Positions 1-11,800 of a stretch of 64,000 nucleotides of DNA are shown one piece after another (position 1 is the stretch's first letter; each line of letters begins with the position of its first letter). This DNA comes from Wolfiporia cocos. Taxonomy: Eukaryota > Basidiomycota > Agaricomycetes > Polyporales > Phaeolaceae. The DNA is taken from positions 248,001 through 312,000 of the forward strand of contig JACCLO010000006.1 in NCBI GenBank assembly GCA_029448655.1. The letters are read 5' to 3'. The translations under genes and the position numbers were made by a program. The notes beneath the pieces were generated by a model, which was given only the letters and a program-made list of their open reading frames with translations, searched no databases and was not told the DNA's origin.

Positions 1-440
1 AGGTTCCTTCCGGCCAGTTGAAGTCCGGGTTGTGTTTCAGGAACCAGTCATATCCGAGGATCACATCCGCATTCTGTACGTCCATTACGTACAAGAATTC
101 GGTGGACTTGTGTTCCTCGTGCACCATATAAGCTTTTATTGCCATATTGATATTACCGGCGGTATTAGAGGTACCGTCGGCGTTACGAATCTCGAGGGGC
201 GAAGGTAGTTTCTGAGTGACTAACTTCTCCTCGTGTACGAGTTTCTTATCTATGACGCTTATTGATGCACCGGTGTCGATTAGTGCCATGGCGTTAACTT
301 TCTTTCCGTATACCCACAGTTCCACTTCGATAGAGAACGATTTATTGTCGTCTCGAGAATCGTTTCCATGTACATTATACAAAGTGAAAAATTTTAACGC
401 GAGCGGGTCAGGATAAAAGTATTGTACAGGAGGGGCACGT
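1..440 (-). pseudogene. Gypsy element A: aspartic protease fragment (cut by window edge)
   Basis: Retropepsin domain at the start of the pol polyprotein, which cleaves Gag and Pol. The minus frame reads LWVYGKKVNAMALIDTGAS, where DTGA is the catalytic aspartate loop. It continues through NADGT and VILGYDW (the second conserved glycine-rich strand) to LKHNPDFNW, the same order as in elements C, D, E and P. Only the protease is inside the window; RT, RNase H and integrase would lie left of position 1. It sits just downstream of the element A gag on the same strand. No stop is visible in the part shown, so it could be intact, but completeness cannot be judged. Confidence 0.85.
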
Positions 441-629
441 GTAGCTAGTGTCCAAGTCCTCCGGGCAAAGTCCATTGCCGAGCTGCCGAATATACCGAGA
501 TGGGATACCGGGTGACGTACGACCGCCTTACCTTCCCACAGGATAAGGGGTCTCTGTGAAGCCTCTTCGTAGAGGTGCACTTCTTCGGGGCGCTGTACAC
601 TCCCAGCCGCTGCGGGGCTGGTGTGTTCT

Positions 630-2617
630 TCACAGAACGTCTTCGAGACGTGTGGTTGGAGCGAGGGGGACCGAGATGGTCCCGACATTGGCGACGGTGG
701 TGGCGGGGGCCGAGGGTCCTGCTGAGCTTGAGTCAGCCGTCACTTCTTCCCAGATCGTTCGGGCACGATACGTCTTGCCATCCGTGGGGGGCGACGAGTA
801 CGGCTTCTTGCCAGAAGCCTGTCCCTTTCCACTACCCGAAGGAGCAGCCGTGGTCTTTCCAGACGCGGCAGCTGCATCCTTCGCCCTTTGTTGTTCGGCC
901 CGCTGAGCGGCAGGCACGAACGTTCCCGCAGCCTTATCCGCGGCAAGCTTAGGACACTTGTTGAAATAGTGTCCCGTCTGCTTGCAGTAGGTGCAGACGG
1001 CGTTGGCGGTGTCGGCGGGGGCTTTGGCGGGCGCCTTTCCCTTGTCCTTCTTTTTCTCCGACTTCTTTGCAGAAGCGGAGGACATCTCCTTCTTTTCGGC
1101 AGGGGCCGAGTCCTTCTTGCCAGCCTTCTCAAAGATTGAACCCTTGATCTTGTCTGGATAGGACGTTTGGTACATTTCTAGGGCGAAGTCGATGAGAGGT
1201 TCGATGTCGGTCGGGGCCTTGAAGAATGGGGTCTTGCCGAGGACGTTTAAGGTGTCCTTAACCTTTTCTGGGAGAGTCTCGGTGAATTCCCACACCAGGG
1301 TCTCATTGGCAGTTTCAGAGAGATGGCCGAGGGTGCGGAACCGTTCGCAGTAATTGAAGTAGTTCGATTCTGCCAGTTCCTTGCCCTTCGTGCCGTAGTA
1401 GCCGCGAATTTCCTTCTTCGCGATCTCCTTATCCGTCATCTTCCCATATTGCACCATTACGGATTTGGTGAAGTCCTCCCAGGTGCCGAGAGGTTCACCG
1501 TTTCCTGCCTTCTTGATGAGAGGCGAGAAAAATTTGTATGCGTCCCCTGTGATGCGGAAGAGGGCCGTGGTGATACGGTCATGGTCATCGTAGACCCTGA
1601 GCGTACCGAAGTACAGGCCCATCTTCTCCACCCATTCCTGCGCAGTCACCTTTCCAGATGACCCAGAGAATTCGGGGGGAGGGGGAATTTTCAGGTTTTG
1701 AGGCAGACCTGGAATCTGCGGGGCGACGGCTGCTGCAGCAGCGGCTGCAGCTTGTGCGGCGGCAGCGGCCTCGGCTGCTCGGGCTTGAGCAGTGCTGGGG
1801 GCCGGTGCGGGTTCTTCCGGGGGTGTGCGGTTACCGGGAGGGTTGGGAATGGAGAGGTCCTTGCGACTCCTCCGAAGTTCCTCCTCAACCTTCTCTATGC
1901 GCTCGGCAAATGCATCCTCGAGGTCATCGAGCCGAGACCGGTAATCCTTCCGGAGCTCTTTCTCCATTTCGGAGAACTTGGCGGTGTATTCCTGCCGGAG
2001 TTCCTTTCCAAGGTCCACCAAAGTGGACACAACCTCGTTGCGGACTGAATTGACCGCTTCGTGTAGCTCGTCTTGGGCCATCTGTTCGATTGCCCTGGAT
2101 TGCCCAGCCAGGGAGTCGATTCTGCCATTGATTCGCTCCAGGTGGGCGTACACCATCCGTCCGAGGGTGCTAACCTTGTCGTGGCTGATTGCCGCACTTC
2201 GTTGTACGGCGGCATCGAGGATTGCCCCATGAAGGGATCCATCCACCTTGTGGTGGTCCTCTTCTGGGAGGTACGCCTTGAGGCCTGTTTCAACCTCGGC
2301 GTTGGTTTGGCGTGCTGGACCCGAAAACTCTATTTCTAGGTTTGTGACGGGCCCAATCGGACGGGTGTAGCGAGCCGGGGGATATCCGGGGATAGGCGTG
2401 CCCGGACGCGTTCCCATATGGGGTTGGACGGGGAGTCCCTTTGTGGGGGAACATCCTCGACTTCGACTTCTTCCTCTTCCTTTTCCTCACTTAGGTGATC
2501 CAGGGTCACCAGGGGTTGAGTCCCAGAGGGCCCTGCTACCGGAGTCACCGGGCCTTCCGAACGGAGGCGCATGCGACGAGGGGCGAGGGGGGTGCTAACG
2601 GAGGAGGTGGAAGACAT
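630..2617 (-). pseudogene. gag: Gypsy element A: Gag with CCHC zinc knuckle
   Basis: Gag capsid-nucleocapsid precursor, which assembles the virus-like particle and binds the element RNA. The long frame 630-2417 holds an N-terminal coiled-coil-like stretch (about residues 60-200), a low-complexity Ala/Pro linker with a run of alanines, then the Ty3-type Gag core (QEWVEKMGLYFGTL onward). A canonical knuckle CTYCKQTGHYFNKC (CX2CX4HX4C) is followed by a basic/Ser tail. The natural start is probably the ATG at 2617 (MSSTSSVSTPL); that frame runs to 2336 and overlaps the long frame. A frameshift near 2390-2440 therefore separates the first about 60 residues from the rest. Neighbours are the protease downstream and the extra ORF upstream, the usual order for this group here. 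Confidence 0.85.
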
Positions 2618-2762
2618 TTGTGAATCTGTTTATGACGAATGTTAGTTTCCGGTTACTCATTGTCTTAGATTCTTTAAGAAGGGATTTGGTTTGAAAACTG
2701 CAACTTTCGTTATAGATCATACTCGCACTCTATTTCAGAGTTAAAAGATGATAGTATTTCTA

Positions 2763-3661
2763 CTATACAATCGCGAGTATATCCTCTTCTACCGAAGTAG
2801 TTGAGGGCCCTGCCACCTTGTCAGGTGGTGTTACACCGAAGGCAAAAGTAATTTGTAGCGCTACGCATTCTGCTACGATACGAGCCAAGTCCGTACGCCA
2901 ATCCAAAAAGGAAATGTTGCCGAGTTGTTTACAATACTTTTTCATAATTCTCCAGTCTCTATTGGTGATCCTCCCCCGTCTCGTTCTATCCTTTACGTTA
3001 TCCACCAAGTCCTCCAATTCTACTACCATAGTATGGAAACGCATGTCGTTTTCCATATGGAAGCCTGGGTAATTAGGGGGGTGGTTGGCGAGAGGAGTGA
3101 GCGAGTGAGAGTGCCTTCTAGCATGGGAATAACTTGATCGCATGCTTGGAGAGGCTTCTTCTTCCCGAAGACGAGGGAAGGGTCGAGAATCTTGTGGTTG
3201 GTCGGAACGGGAGGTCCGGCCGCCGGGCTGGAGAGACGGAGGGCCAGTGAAGAAGCTGCTTGCTTGGCTTCCTTGGCGGCTTGTTTGGCGGCGATTCGCT
3301 TATTCAGCTTATCGCGGGCGAGCTTGAGCTTGTTGAGTTCACGGAGTTCGATGAGGTTCTCCATGGCGGTAATGGAAGCGGCTAACTTCTCTTCCTCTGT
3401 CCAGATACGCTTAGCGAGCGGAACTGGTTTGGGAGGTCGAGGAGCGGGTTTCCCAGCCTCAGCGATGTGCTTTGGCATGTGGACGGGAATCTCCCAAAGA
3501 TGGAGCTTCCCGGTGTAGTCTTCCTTTACAGGAAGCGTGTAGGTGACGTCCTCTGCCCGAGGAATGTTGGTGGTGTCGATGCGGCTGAGAAGGGACCGCT
3601 TTGCCGGTTTGACGTAAGGGGCAGTGGAGGAGCCACGTGTGCGACGGGTAACGCGGGGCAT
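2763..3661 (-). pseudogene. Extra ORF (ORF1) of element A, upstream of gag
   Basis: A member of the conserved extra ORF found between leader and gag in elements A, B, C, D and P. I do not recognise a named family. The N-terminal part (start ATG 3661) carries TGKLHLWEIP, matching the TGK-x-E-x-W signature of the other copies. A Lys/Arg/Ala-rich helix follows (EEKLAASITAMENLIEL onward) that looks like a coiled coil. The C-terminal part lies in another frame (2763-3143) and has ITNRDWRIMKKYCKQLG, matching the conserved NK/R-x-M-R block. The two frames overlap at 3023-3143, so there is a frameshift. The usual CTEKxWDW block is not visible and may be deleted. Confidence 0.7.
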
Positions 3662-4707
3662 GATTACTAGAAAGTGCAGCCTTCATGAGAAACGAAGTTT
3701 CCCAGTGATACGTCCAAGAACAGGAATAGAAGGGATTATGTAAGGTAGGGTAGTGGACTCCTTTTCAGGAGCAAAGAAGGTGTACTACGGGGCATAATTA
3801 CTCTTATGTTGCGCGCAAACCCTGTGCCGAGGCGGCGCGGATATTCGCATGACCCTAACGGTCAGAGGCGCCGACTCCAGGGGTAGAGTTGCTGACTGCC
3901 AGGCCGGTTCCTGGGTCAGATGATTGGGATTCGGGTACACGACACCGCCCCGGAGGGACGATGCCGGAAAGTGGCTGGGATTTTACATCCCTTAGCCTGT
4001 CCATGCTTCAACAATGAGGTTGCCATCTGTAGCCACATGGGTGTCACATCAGGGCTAAAAAACCACTGTCGATCTAAGATCGCGAGACAGCAGCGCTCCA
4101 CATCCCGAAGGAGTGGGCCACGCGCTTCTCTTCCAATGGGGCCCCAAATCCGTTTGACCCATGCTCGCACGCCGAGCTGCCCGGAGGACTTATGCTATTG
4201 GCTACCGCGAGTGACCTATGGCAGGGTGATTTTTTACGTCACCCCCCTCACTGCTTTTCCCATAATGGGTTCAAAGCAGGTCCCTTACGCCTGGGAGGCG
4301 GCTTTGGAAAATTCCCATGCCATCATAATGATGACCCTGTGGATAGTGATGGGGCGCTGAACAACGCTTGCCATGACAGGGGGTTGGGCGCACACAGGCA
4401 GACCGTCCCCTTTTCTCCACAGGCGGGTCTTAACCGCGCATAGTCCAAGCTTGTCAGCGAGGACCATGTCTCCTTGACCCTGGAGTCCGGGTTAGGTAGG
4501 CCTCCTGCCTAAAAAGGCGGTGTGGCTTCCCTGGTTGCCAATCCTCTGCCGAGGATGACAATGTATCCCCCAGATCTCAACTATCACCCCAATCGCCTTG
4601 TCAGGCAGAAAGGGATGTGCGCAGCAACGAGCAAAATACCCCTGTAGGATAGAGACCCAGGCCCAAGCGCAAGTGCAAGGGCGGGGGTAGGGGGAGATTT
4701 GTTCTTA
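3662..4707 (-). other. 5' leader of element A with primer-binding site
   Basis: About 1 kb with no supported gene; the ORFs here are short and unlike anything. Near its upstream end (4575-4590) lies the CCCCCAGA-type block also found in the leaders of B, C and D. Positions 4695-4705, just inside the LTR, read AGATTTGTTCT. This is the exact complement of AGAACAAATCT at 4830-4840 inside the adjacent LTR, which makes it the likely self-priming primer-binding site. Confidence 0.7.
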
Positions 4708-5406
4708 TGACACAGACTAGACTGTGGGACTCACACTATAACCTTATAGGCAACTTGAAGATGTTGCAGAAGGTTGGTGAGGAGGCTAGTGGGCGCAAGC
4801 AGAGATGGTATGTAACTGTGCGAATGCAGAGAACAAATCTAAGGCTTATCCGCAGTGATAGCCCTACTTATATACATGCTTTGTTTGGTTACCGGTAAGG
4901 GAGCCAAACATGAAGGTGGTCTGTGCGCAGACATAACTAATATGGTTAAGTCGTAAACTACAATAGACCATGTGCACCAGTAATGGCCGCGCCAGTAAGA
5001 TCGTTTGTTTGGACCGTAGGTCCATGTTGTGGAAGTGGCTGTAGCTACGTTAGTAAGCCATGCATGTGATCCTTATATTCCGGTATCGGGATATGAGTAA
5101 TCATAAGGGCATTGGCATGTGATAACGAGCGGGCCGCTTATCCAATGGTGTTGACATAGCCCGGTATCGGGATATGAGTAAGGCGCGTGACACCGGAGGT
5201 TAGTCCGCTGAGTCATTGACGTGTACAAACGTGTTATGTACGTGTTGTTATGACAAGTGGACGTATACCGCGTTGTGTACGTGTTGTTTGGTTGCGTGTA
5301 CGTGTAGACGGGCGCTTAGCAGCGTAAATGTCTACAAGGTCGTAGAAATACCAGATAAATAGGTAAAAATACGGGAAAAATAGTGGCATGTCCCAAATCT
5401 GTGACA
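4708..5406 (-). repeat. LTR-X, 5' LTR of element A (699 bp)
   Basis: Bounded by TGACAC and GTGACA. The same sequence recurs as a solo LTR at 56332-57027 and as a split solo LTR at 14862-15112 plus 16055-16507, which fixes both ends. The left side touches the element A leader and primer site, so this is a 5' LTR in minus orientation. The right flank CACAA is the presumed target duplication; its partner would lie outside the window. Confidence 0.9.
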
Positions 5407-5689
5407 CACAATTTCTGAGCCATTCCCTGCTATTGGTGTTGCCATGAACATTTGAACCCGCTTTTTCCTCACATCAGCCAAGTGCTGATACCTGTAGTGT
5501 GTCACTGAAGGCAGAGACAATATACATAACCATATGAGCAAAACAATAGCTATGCCAGGATCTCCTCACAATCTCATGTCTGAAAACCATGTATACCATG
5601 TATATACCATGTATATACCATGTATATACCATATACCATATATTTACCAATTTTCTGTACATGTATATTATATGGTTGGAGCCTTAAAT
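5407..5689. other. Unassigned DNA with AT-rich tandem repeat
   Basis: No gene seen. Positions 5586-5643 are a short tandem array of CCATGTATATA-like units of 11-13 bp. The stretch lies between LTR-X and the left inverted terminal repeat of the DUF6589 element. Confidence 0.6.
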
Positions 5690-7946
5690 GAAGCACAGTT
5701 GTTAAATTAATCTCAGTGACTGAAGTCCCTCTGGATATTATGCTCTTGAAGCATGTCAAGAGCAATGAATGCATTGGGCCGGCCAGTGGTATTTGCGAGC
5801 CAGCAGTAATTCATGACGAACTGCCTAAGAAGGTGTTATCAGCAATTGTTAAAGATGTAAGCTATAGAGGTAAGCATGAACTGAATATCTGGAGGCCATT
5901 CACGATGTAATCCCTGCAGGATTTCCATCATTTCGATGGCATAATTTGGATTTCTACCTCCTGCGAACCGATACAGTAGCCATGGGATCTGATCCTCCAT
6001 AGCACCAACATCTCCCATTCGCATTGCTTCGTTGAAGTCAATGTAGTCTAGGATGTCACGATTCCATACCACTGATTGATAGAACACATCATCCTGTTTC
6101 TCCCATGGAAGCTGCTCAAGATTGTAGATTGCAAGGTTTGATGCATATGCTGTGACAGTCGTCTCGGCAAAACCATAGAGTGTGGTTGGTGTGAAAGCAC
6201 GAAGCTTATCCAGAGAGTCAACCTTCCCAGCTATGCACCAGAGATCACAGAATCGTGCTTCAGCAATGTGCAGGAGACCTTTCTGTAGGCTATGATGAAA
6301 AGTGCCTTTGATCGAGGCAGTGTCTAGTCCCTTCCGATTGAGAAGCTTGAATGCAAATGAGAGCCCCCGACCATCAGGAGTACCAAGGAACTGAGAATGT
6401 AGTGAATGCTCTTGTGCAATATGTGTGTGAAACCGGCCAGAATGTGGGAGAAGATACTCAAGCCACTCATCAGAATTGATGTCCTTGTAGCGGAACTTCT
6501 GCAAGCCACACAGCCGCCCAGTCGTCAGCAGGTCGCTGATCCAGATCAGTACCTTTGATAGTGCCAGTAGCTTCTTGTTTTCGAGTGAGGAGAGACCCAG
6601 TTGGCGAAGCCACTCAGCCATAAGTCGGTCATTCCCTTCGTAGGATGACTCTTCAATGTGCATAGTGTTGAGCATATATTGAGTAGTCGCATGCTCCCAT
6701 CCTATTGGCAGCTGCCACACAGAATGAGGGGCATTGAAGACTGGATCATCGCAGTGCTTGTAGGTCTTGAAATCAAAAGCAGGAGCACACATGAGAACAG
6801 AGAGCACTTGCCAGACCGTACGCTTGAAGATACAGGCACTGGCAGCTTCATCGAGATTATTAATATCAAGAATATTGATTGGGTCCTGATGGCCAGCTTC
6901 TCGTTGTTCACGAAGAGCTGGATTACTTGGAAATATAGCATCAGGGTCTTTGACGATAATGATAGTACCTGCTGTGCCTGAATCGAAGTGATTTTGATTG
7001 TTCTGCCTCTGCTCGTAGACTCGTTGTGCAATATTCAGATTGTCATGCATTCCAAACCAGGGAAATTGCTTGATGTCTTTGAGTGGATCCATATGGGCTG
7101 ATTCTGCAAGTGTGTCGATTGCATTGTATACCCAGGACTGGCTCATACAGATACCAAGGTCATGGAGGGTGTCAAATGCCTTTGAGGCAAGACCACAGCT
7201 GCAAAAGTAGATGCCAAGCTGCTTCGCAAGTTTGCATGAATTGTATGAGCGAGAATACGACAGCATGGAAATGATTGTGAGAATGCACTGTTCTTTGATT
7301 AGCATGTGCAGGAATAGTTGTGTCTTATTATAATACAATACTGCATCAGGATTTTTGTATGTATTCCATTCATCCTGCATGGGGGTGTATGCTGTGCTGC
7401 GAAGAAGCGACCATATCCTTGGTGTGGCCGCTTGGACCTCGTCTTGCAGCTGGCTCCACGAGAAGTCCATCAGAGTCTCATGAGACAGGTCCTCCTACGA
7501 TGAGCATAGCAGAGCAACGAGCACAACCATTTCTTGTTGGATGGTATATCTAACAATGTCCATAGCGAGTTGCTCAATGACTTCATGCACAGCCTGAGTG
7601 CGCATGCCCATTTGATGGGTCTGTGGTGGATGGTACCATTGCCTTAGGATTTGAGGGAGCTCAGAGCTCAACATGAGCCCTGTCCATGCATATTGAGCCT
7701 TGCCATTAGCTTTGAGCTCCGGGATATCGGGATTCCAGCTAATTGCCCATAAGAATAATGGCAAGTCTAAGCCTTCAGAGTCTATGTATGCTAGTATGCA
7801 TAAGACCCTTGGAGCTATGTCACCCGATGCATCGAGAGCATTGCATAGCCGTCGCGTACGATCTTGATGCGGCGTCTTTGTACTAGTATTAATGTGCTCT
7901 TCCAGAGGGACTTCAGTCACTGAGATTAAATTAGCAACTGCACTTC
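5690..7946 (-). mobile_element. TIR-bounded element carrying a DUF6589-like ORF
   Basis: The 46-bp inverted repeats at 5690-5735 and 7901-7946 match at 42 positions, including an uninterrupted core with CAGTGACTGAAGTCCC. They bracket one long minus-strand ORF with almost no spare sequence. The ORF start lies in or beside the right TIR and its stop about 100 bp from the left TIR. This compact layout (TIR-ORF-TIR, 2257 bp) is that of an autonomous DNA transposon. I found no convincing target-site duplication outside the repeats, so the exact ends remain uncertain and an inverted duplication beside a gene is a weaker alternative. Confidence 0.65.
5839..7920 (-). pseudogene. DUF6589-like protein, one in-frame stop
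   Basis: A continuous minus frame of about 690 codons broken by a single TAG at 7495-7497; the downstream part alone is 543 residues. The pattern resembles the DUF6589 proteins that are abundant in Agaricomycetes. An N-terminal helical part ends in a block with LAKQLGIYFCSCGLASKAF. A central block has FGMHDNLNIAQRVYEQR (the conserved Asp-Asn 'DN' after a hydrophobic strand). The C-terminal part ends in AGGRNPNYAIEMMEILQGL. No biochemical function is established to my knowledge. The flanking inverted repeats suggest a transposase-like role, which is inference. The TAG could be a nonsense mutation or could lie in a small unrecognised intron. No start codon upstream of 7920 is obvious, so the N-terminus is uncertain. 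Confidence 0.65.
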
Positions 7947-8236
7947 GTTAGCGCTGCGCAGTTGCCCAAGTGCTCAGCTAGCGCCAGAGAAATAAGATTA
8001 ATCTGCCAAATTGATAAAATAAACTGCATTATCAAGGTTCAAACTCTCAACCTCTGGATAGCAGAGCCAGCATACAAAATCCCATTGGCTTACCACTACA
8101 CCAAGGAGCAATACAATGACTGCACTTCTTCATATGCTATATACCCAATAATGAAAATTTTAATTTTTCGGTCATTCAAGAAGAAAAAATCGCAGACCCT
8201 CAAAGAGGGTGGGGGCGAAAGCAAGTTCTATTCATA
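7947..8236 (-). other. Remnant of a Z-type element leader, with primer-binding site
   Basis: No ORF. The right part (about 8174-8236) is the antisense of the leader start seen in sense at 44709-44775 (CTTTCGCCCCC, then CCCTCTTTGAGGG). AGTTCTATTCAT at 8224-8235 is the exact complement of ATGAATAGAACT at 8348-8359 in the neighbouring LTR, so it is a self-complementary primer site. The left part (8035-8110, read on the minus strand) has weak tRNA-promoter-like boxes, discussed under rejected items. Confidence 0.6.
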
Positions 8237-8856
8237 TAACACAAGATAAGAACTTACTAGTTATTCTTGAAGGGTTTGCTGGTTAGGCAAAGAGTAGTAG
8301 CTGTTAAGCAGGATACAACACGAGTGTTACTCGATAGTATGAATGCAATGAATAGAACTGAGGCAATAGCGCTCAGCAAGTCTAGTATATATACATGATA
8401 AATAAGACCCCTAACAGTCTTATTAAATAATACTAGTGTTCATATTCGTATGTACAAGTCCCCAGATACCTAAGTACTTAGTAATATACGATAAATACAT
8501 ATACCGATCAAAACCGGGATATAGAAAGGCGGCATAGGCCGCACGAATGGCGTTTTGTGCTCTTGTCATTACAAAGACAGGGCGTGACCAAAGCCCGGTC
8601 TGCTGATGTTTATACGCTGACTGCTTCCGGACGAAACGTCCGATTGGCTAGAACTAGACATGTGACTGATGGTGACTACTAGTGATAAGATAAGACCGTC
8701 GTTATGGGAGGTAACACGGCCATCAGTCGGCACGTATGTAACCGTTAACTTATGAACCGGATAAGCTAGTTATTGGTCTAGAAAGTCGTAGATAATTCGT
8801 AGAATAGCCGGACAAATAGTAAGAAATATAGGGAAACTAGGAGAATTCTTGTGACA
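8237..8856 (-). repeat. LTR-Z, 5' LTR of a truncated element
   Basis: 620 bp beginning TAACACAAG (a decayed TGACAC start) and ending TTGTGACA. It carries a TATA-like stretch and a dyad CTGAG...CTCAG like the other LTRs. Its right edge cuts the KDZ transposase coding sequence, after a residue run matching the C-terminal helix of that family. Its left edge is followed by the element's own leader. The rest of the element and of the KDZ 3' end are missing, so a deletion followed insertion. Confidence 0.75.
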
Positions 8857-11800
8857 CAACTGCTCGGCTTTGAGATGTGCAAGGACATCCAAAAAATGAG
8901 CCTCTTCATCATGAATGGACGTGTGCAAGCGGCGCGCCTCGACGTTACAACGCTCGATTTCCTCTTGCGCGTGTTCGATCCGTTGTGCTTCTTTCATTGT
9001 CTCGCGAATCGCAGGCCGTGTCCATGGTTTGTCCATCACACTATTGCGAGTATCTCTTAACAGGTAAAAGTCCTCCAGGAAATTGTAATGGGATACTCTC
9101 TCCCAGTCAACGGTGGGCTTCGGGGGATCCAGCATCAAAGTGACGCAGAAATACCGTCATTGCCTACAAGGCACTAACATGGCTTGAGGACCGTATAGAG
9201 GGGCGACGTAAAGGCCACGGATGGCTGTCGCACAGACTAGTGGTCTAAGAGTGAAGCCAGAGGTTACGCGGACAGAGACCTTGAAGGGGCCAAGTAAGGC
9301 CAGAGGTCGGTGTCGAGGTGCACAAGCAGACAAGGATGGCATAACCGGGGGACTAAGCCCCAAAGTCGAGAATAATCGTTCTAAGGCTCTAAGGCCAAAG
9401 AACGATGCATATATGTACATGGACTGGACCACTATCTAAGGTACTACCCTAAAGTAATGGTCTGTGCGCCAGTAAGGGCGCAGGTCACATGTATAGAGAG
9501 AAGCATAAAGGCCTGGACCATAAGGGCCCAGGCTAAAGGCCTGAGTATCTAGACTCATCGTCATAGACACAAGGCTGTGCATAATGTGTGACGTCAGCTG
9601 TAAGGCTGACGCCGGTAGGACAAGCGCTAAGGTCAGGTGCCATACTGAGATAACGATGTCTGGGGGTGGTGCTACTATCTAATCTATGGTGTCACGTGAC
9701 CACCTGGCTATGGTGAGTGTATGACGAGGACAGGGACTAGGGGATTGGGGGTGCGAGGCGTACGCTAAAGGCCTAAAGAGAAGGTGAAAAGAAAGGCGTA
9801 CCCTTATGCCACAGTGAAAACCGTGACACAAAGCAGCCTGATTGTATATCTTGACGGCGTTTTGAATGGCTTTTGATTGCGCTTGCAGCAATTTAGCAAT
9901 GTATGTTCGCGTGCGATATCCTTGAAACAGATCGATTGTTAATTACAATCATATAAAAGCCACAGCACTTACCCGTCTGCGATATGTTCATCCTGTGTAA
10001 TTTGAACAGGCATTGGATTACGAGGCACTGGAGATTGTCCAACGCCTTATGATACTGCCTATTTGTCATGTAGCTTACTGCGTCGATGTATTGCTGATCC
10101 GTTACTTCCCACCGCCTGGAAATTTCCATGTGAACCTCCATTTCTGTGACCTCACGTGTTAATGTAGCATGTCGTTCGCGTAGGAATTTACGCCGAGTCT
10201 CCAGCTTTTGCGTGTGAGACAATTCAGCATTATAGTTGACTGAGCTGGCAATTGGAGGAGCGAAACGTAATTCAGCGGGGGCAGTGTGATAGAATTTCGA
10301 AGATATGCCTTCAAGTTCAGCCACTACTGCATGTAGCTCTTGTAACACCTCGACGTAGGCGACCACGTGTAAATTAGCATCGTTCTCGTGCTCGAGCTGC
10401 TGAAAATAGGAGGGCTCCTCTTCATGCCATGTGTGTATCTGATCCAGTGTGATGCCTAGTGAGTCCAGTGCTTCTCCCAGAGCTGTAGATTCTGAGTCCA
10501 AGATGTCTAGAGCCTGTCTATAATTATTGAAGATCATAGTGCTCAGGTTTGCATATTTTTCTTCATCCCATTGTTTGAAGTAAGTGTTGATTAGAACACG
10601 TCGGCGATATGCCAATGCATGTCGAGTGACAGAGGCAAGATTGTTAGATGCACTGAATATTCTCTCCAGTGTCTTGAGATCCTCGATGCCTGCACCTTCA
10701 ATGACGTTCGGACGGTTGCGCGTCTGACACGGATAGCAGTGAGTATATCCGTGGAAGGCATTCACACAGCATCTGCAGTTTGCCTCTTTCCATCTCCATC
10801 CGAGAGAACTGCGTCGTATAGTCCCCTCAAACTCGCATCCAATGTTGTATCCCATGAGTACTCGTTCGCGCAATACATCGAGTGATTTTGATACAATTGC
10901 CAGGGGATATATGGCTCTATGCAATCAGTTAGCCATAGTTCACTATAATAACGCATGCTTACAGTTCTCCACTTCGTACCATGTCCATGATCCACAGAAT
11001 AAATCCGTGTCTGCATGCACTGGCAAAGATCCCGGTCTCGTCAAAAATTGCCCACATTTGTTTTTCTCATCAGACGCCGCCGCCTTCCAGTTCTTCGTAC
11101 ACAGTTCGTAATCCGGGCAATCGATGGCTCCATCCATTGGATCACCTTCAGTCATGTCTTGAGTATCCTCCTCTGTGTTGTCGCCCTCCTCCTCTCCTCC
11201 TCTGCATATTCCGCCCGCGAATCGTTTGGTCTGCGCTTATGAGATTGCACCTCATTTGCGTACTGGTTAACGAAGTCCTGTGCTAAGAAGTAGTTGCTTT
11301 CCTCGAAGATTCGGATATCTCCTTGCATCCTGTTGTCAAACGGAGCGAGGCGCTTGAGAGAATTGTTACCGTCCATACATATGAGCCTCTTCCACTTCAG
11401 AGCAGGCTCCCCAATAAGCTGTGATATGACATGAGAGATTTAAAAGCAATTTGGGGACCCCCACATACCTCATAGCCACAAGCTGGACAGCCATACAAAA
11501 CATGCCAGTTTGGAGAGTTGCGTCCAAGTGCAGTGAGTACTTGCTTGTCAACGATGCAACGCATGCCAAGATATACCTCAAATGCATCTGCAAATAGGGT
11601 TGGAAAGCGCGCTTTATACGGAATTTATACGGAATCTAAAATATATTATAGATTGCGGGAAACATAGTGTATGAGCTAATGTACCTTATACAAGTAACAC
11701 ATCAACTTGCAGAAGGCTTCTATGCTGAACGATGCTTTGAATAGTCAAATAGAATCTAGGAACTCAAGTGATTTTTAACGAGATGGCGATGGTTGGATTG

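Noticed and set aside
556..2339. Several plus-strand ORFs of 80-130 codons over element A gag
   Set aside because: They are antisense shadows of a GC-rich gag frame; no domain, and the minus frame is clearly real.
4040..4050. TGTCAC in the leader of element A as an LTR end
   Set aside because: No partner end, TSD or homologous LTR nearby; a chance hexamer.
3920..4360. 146-codon plus-strand ORF in the leader of element A
   Set aside because: No homologous ORF in the leaders of B, C or D, and no domain; leader sequence is the better explanation.
5586..5643. Short tandem units that could look like a CRISPR array
   Set aside because: Units are adjacent with no spacers, AT-rich and slippage-like; this is a fungal genome.
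8035..8110. tRNA-like sequence on the minus strand (GGTGTAGTGGTAAG and GAGTTTGAACC words)
   Set aside because: A and B box-like words are present, but I could not form a good acceptor stem or a 7-nt anticodon loop with T33. At most a tRNA-derived SINE relic.
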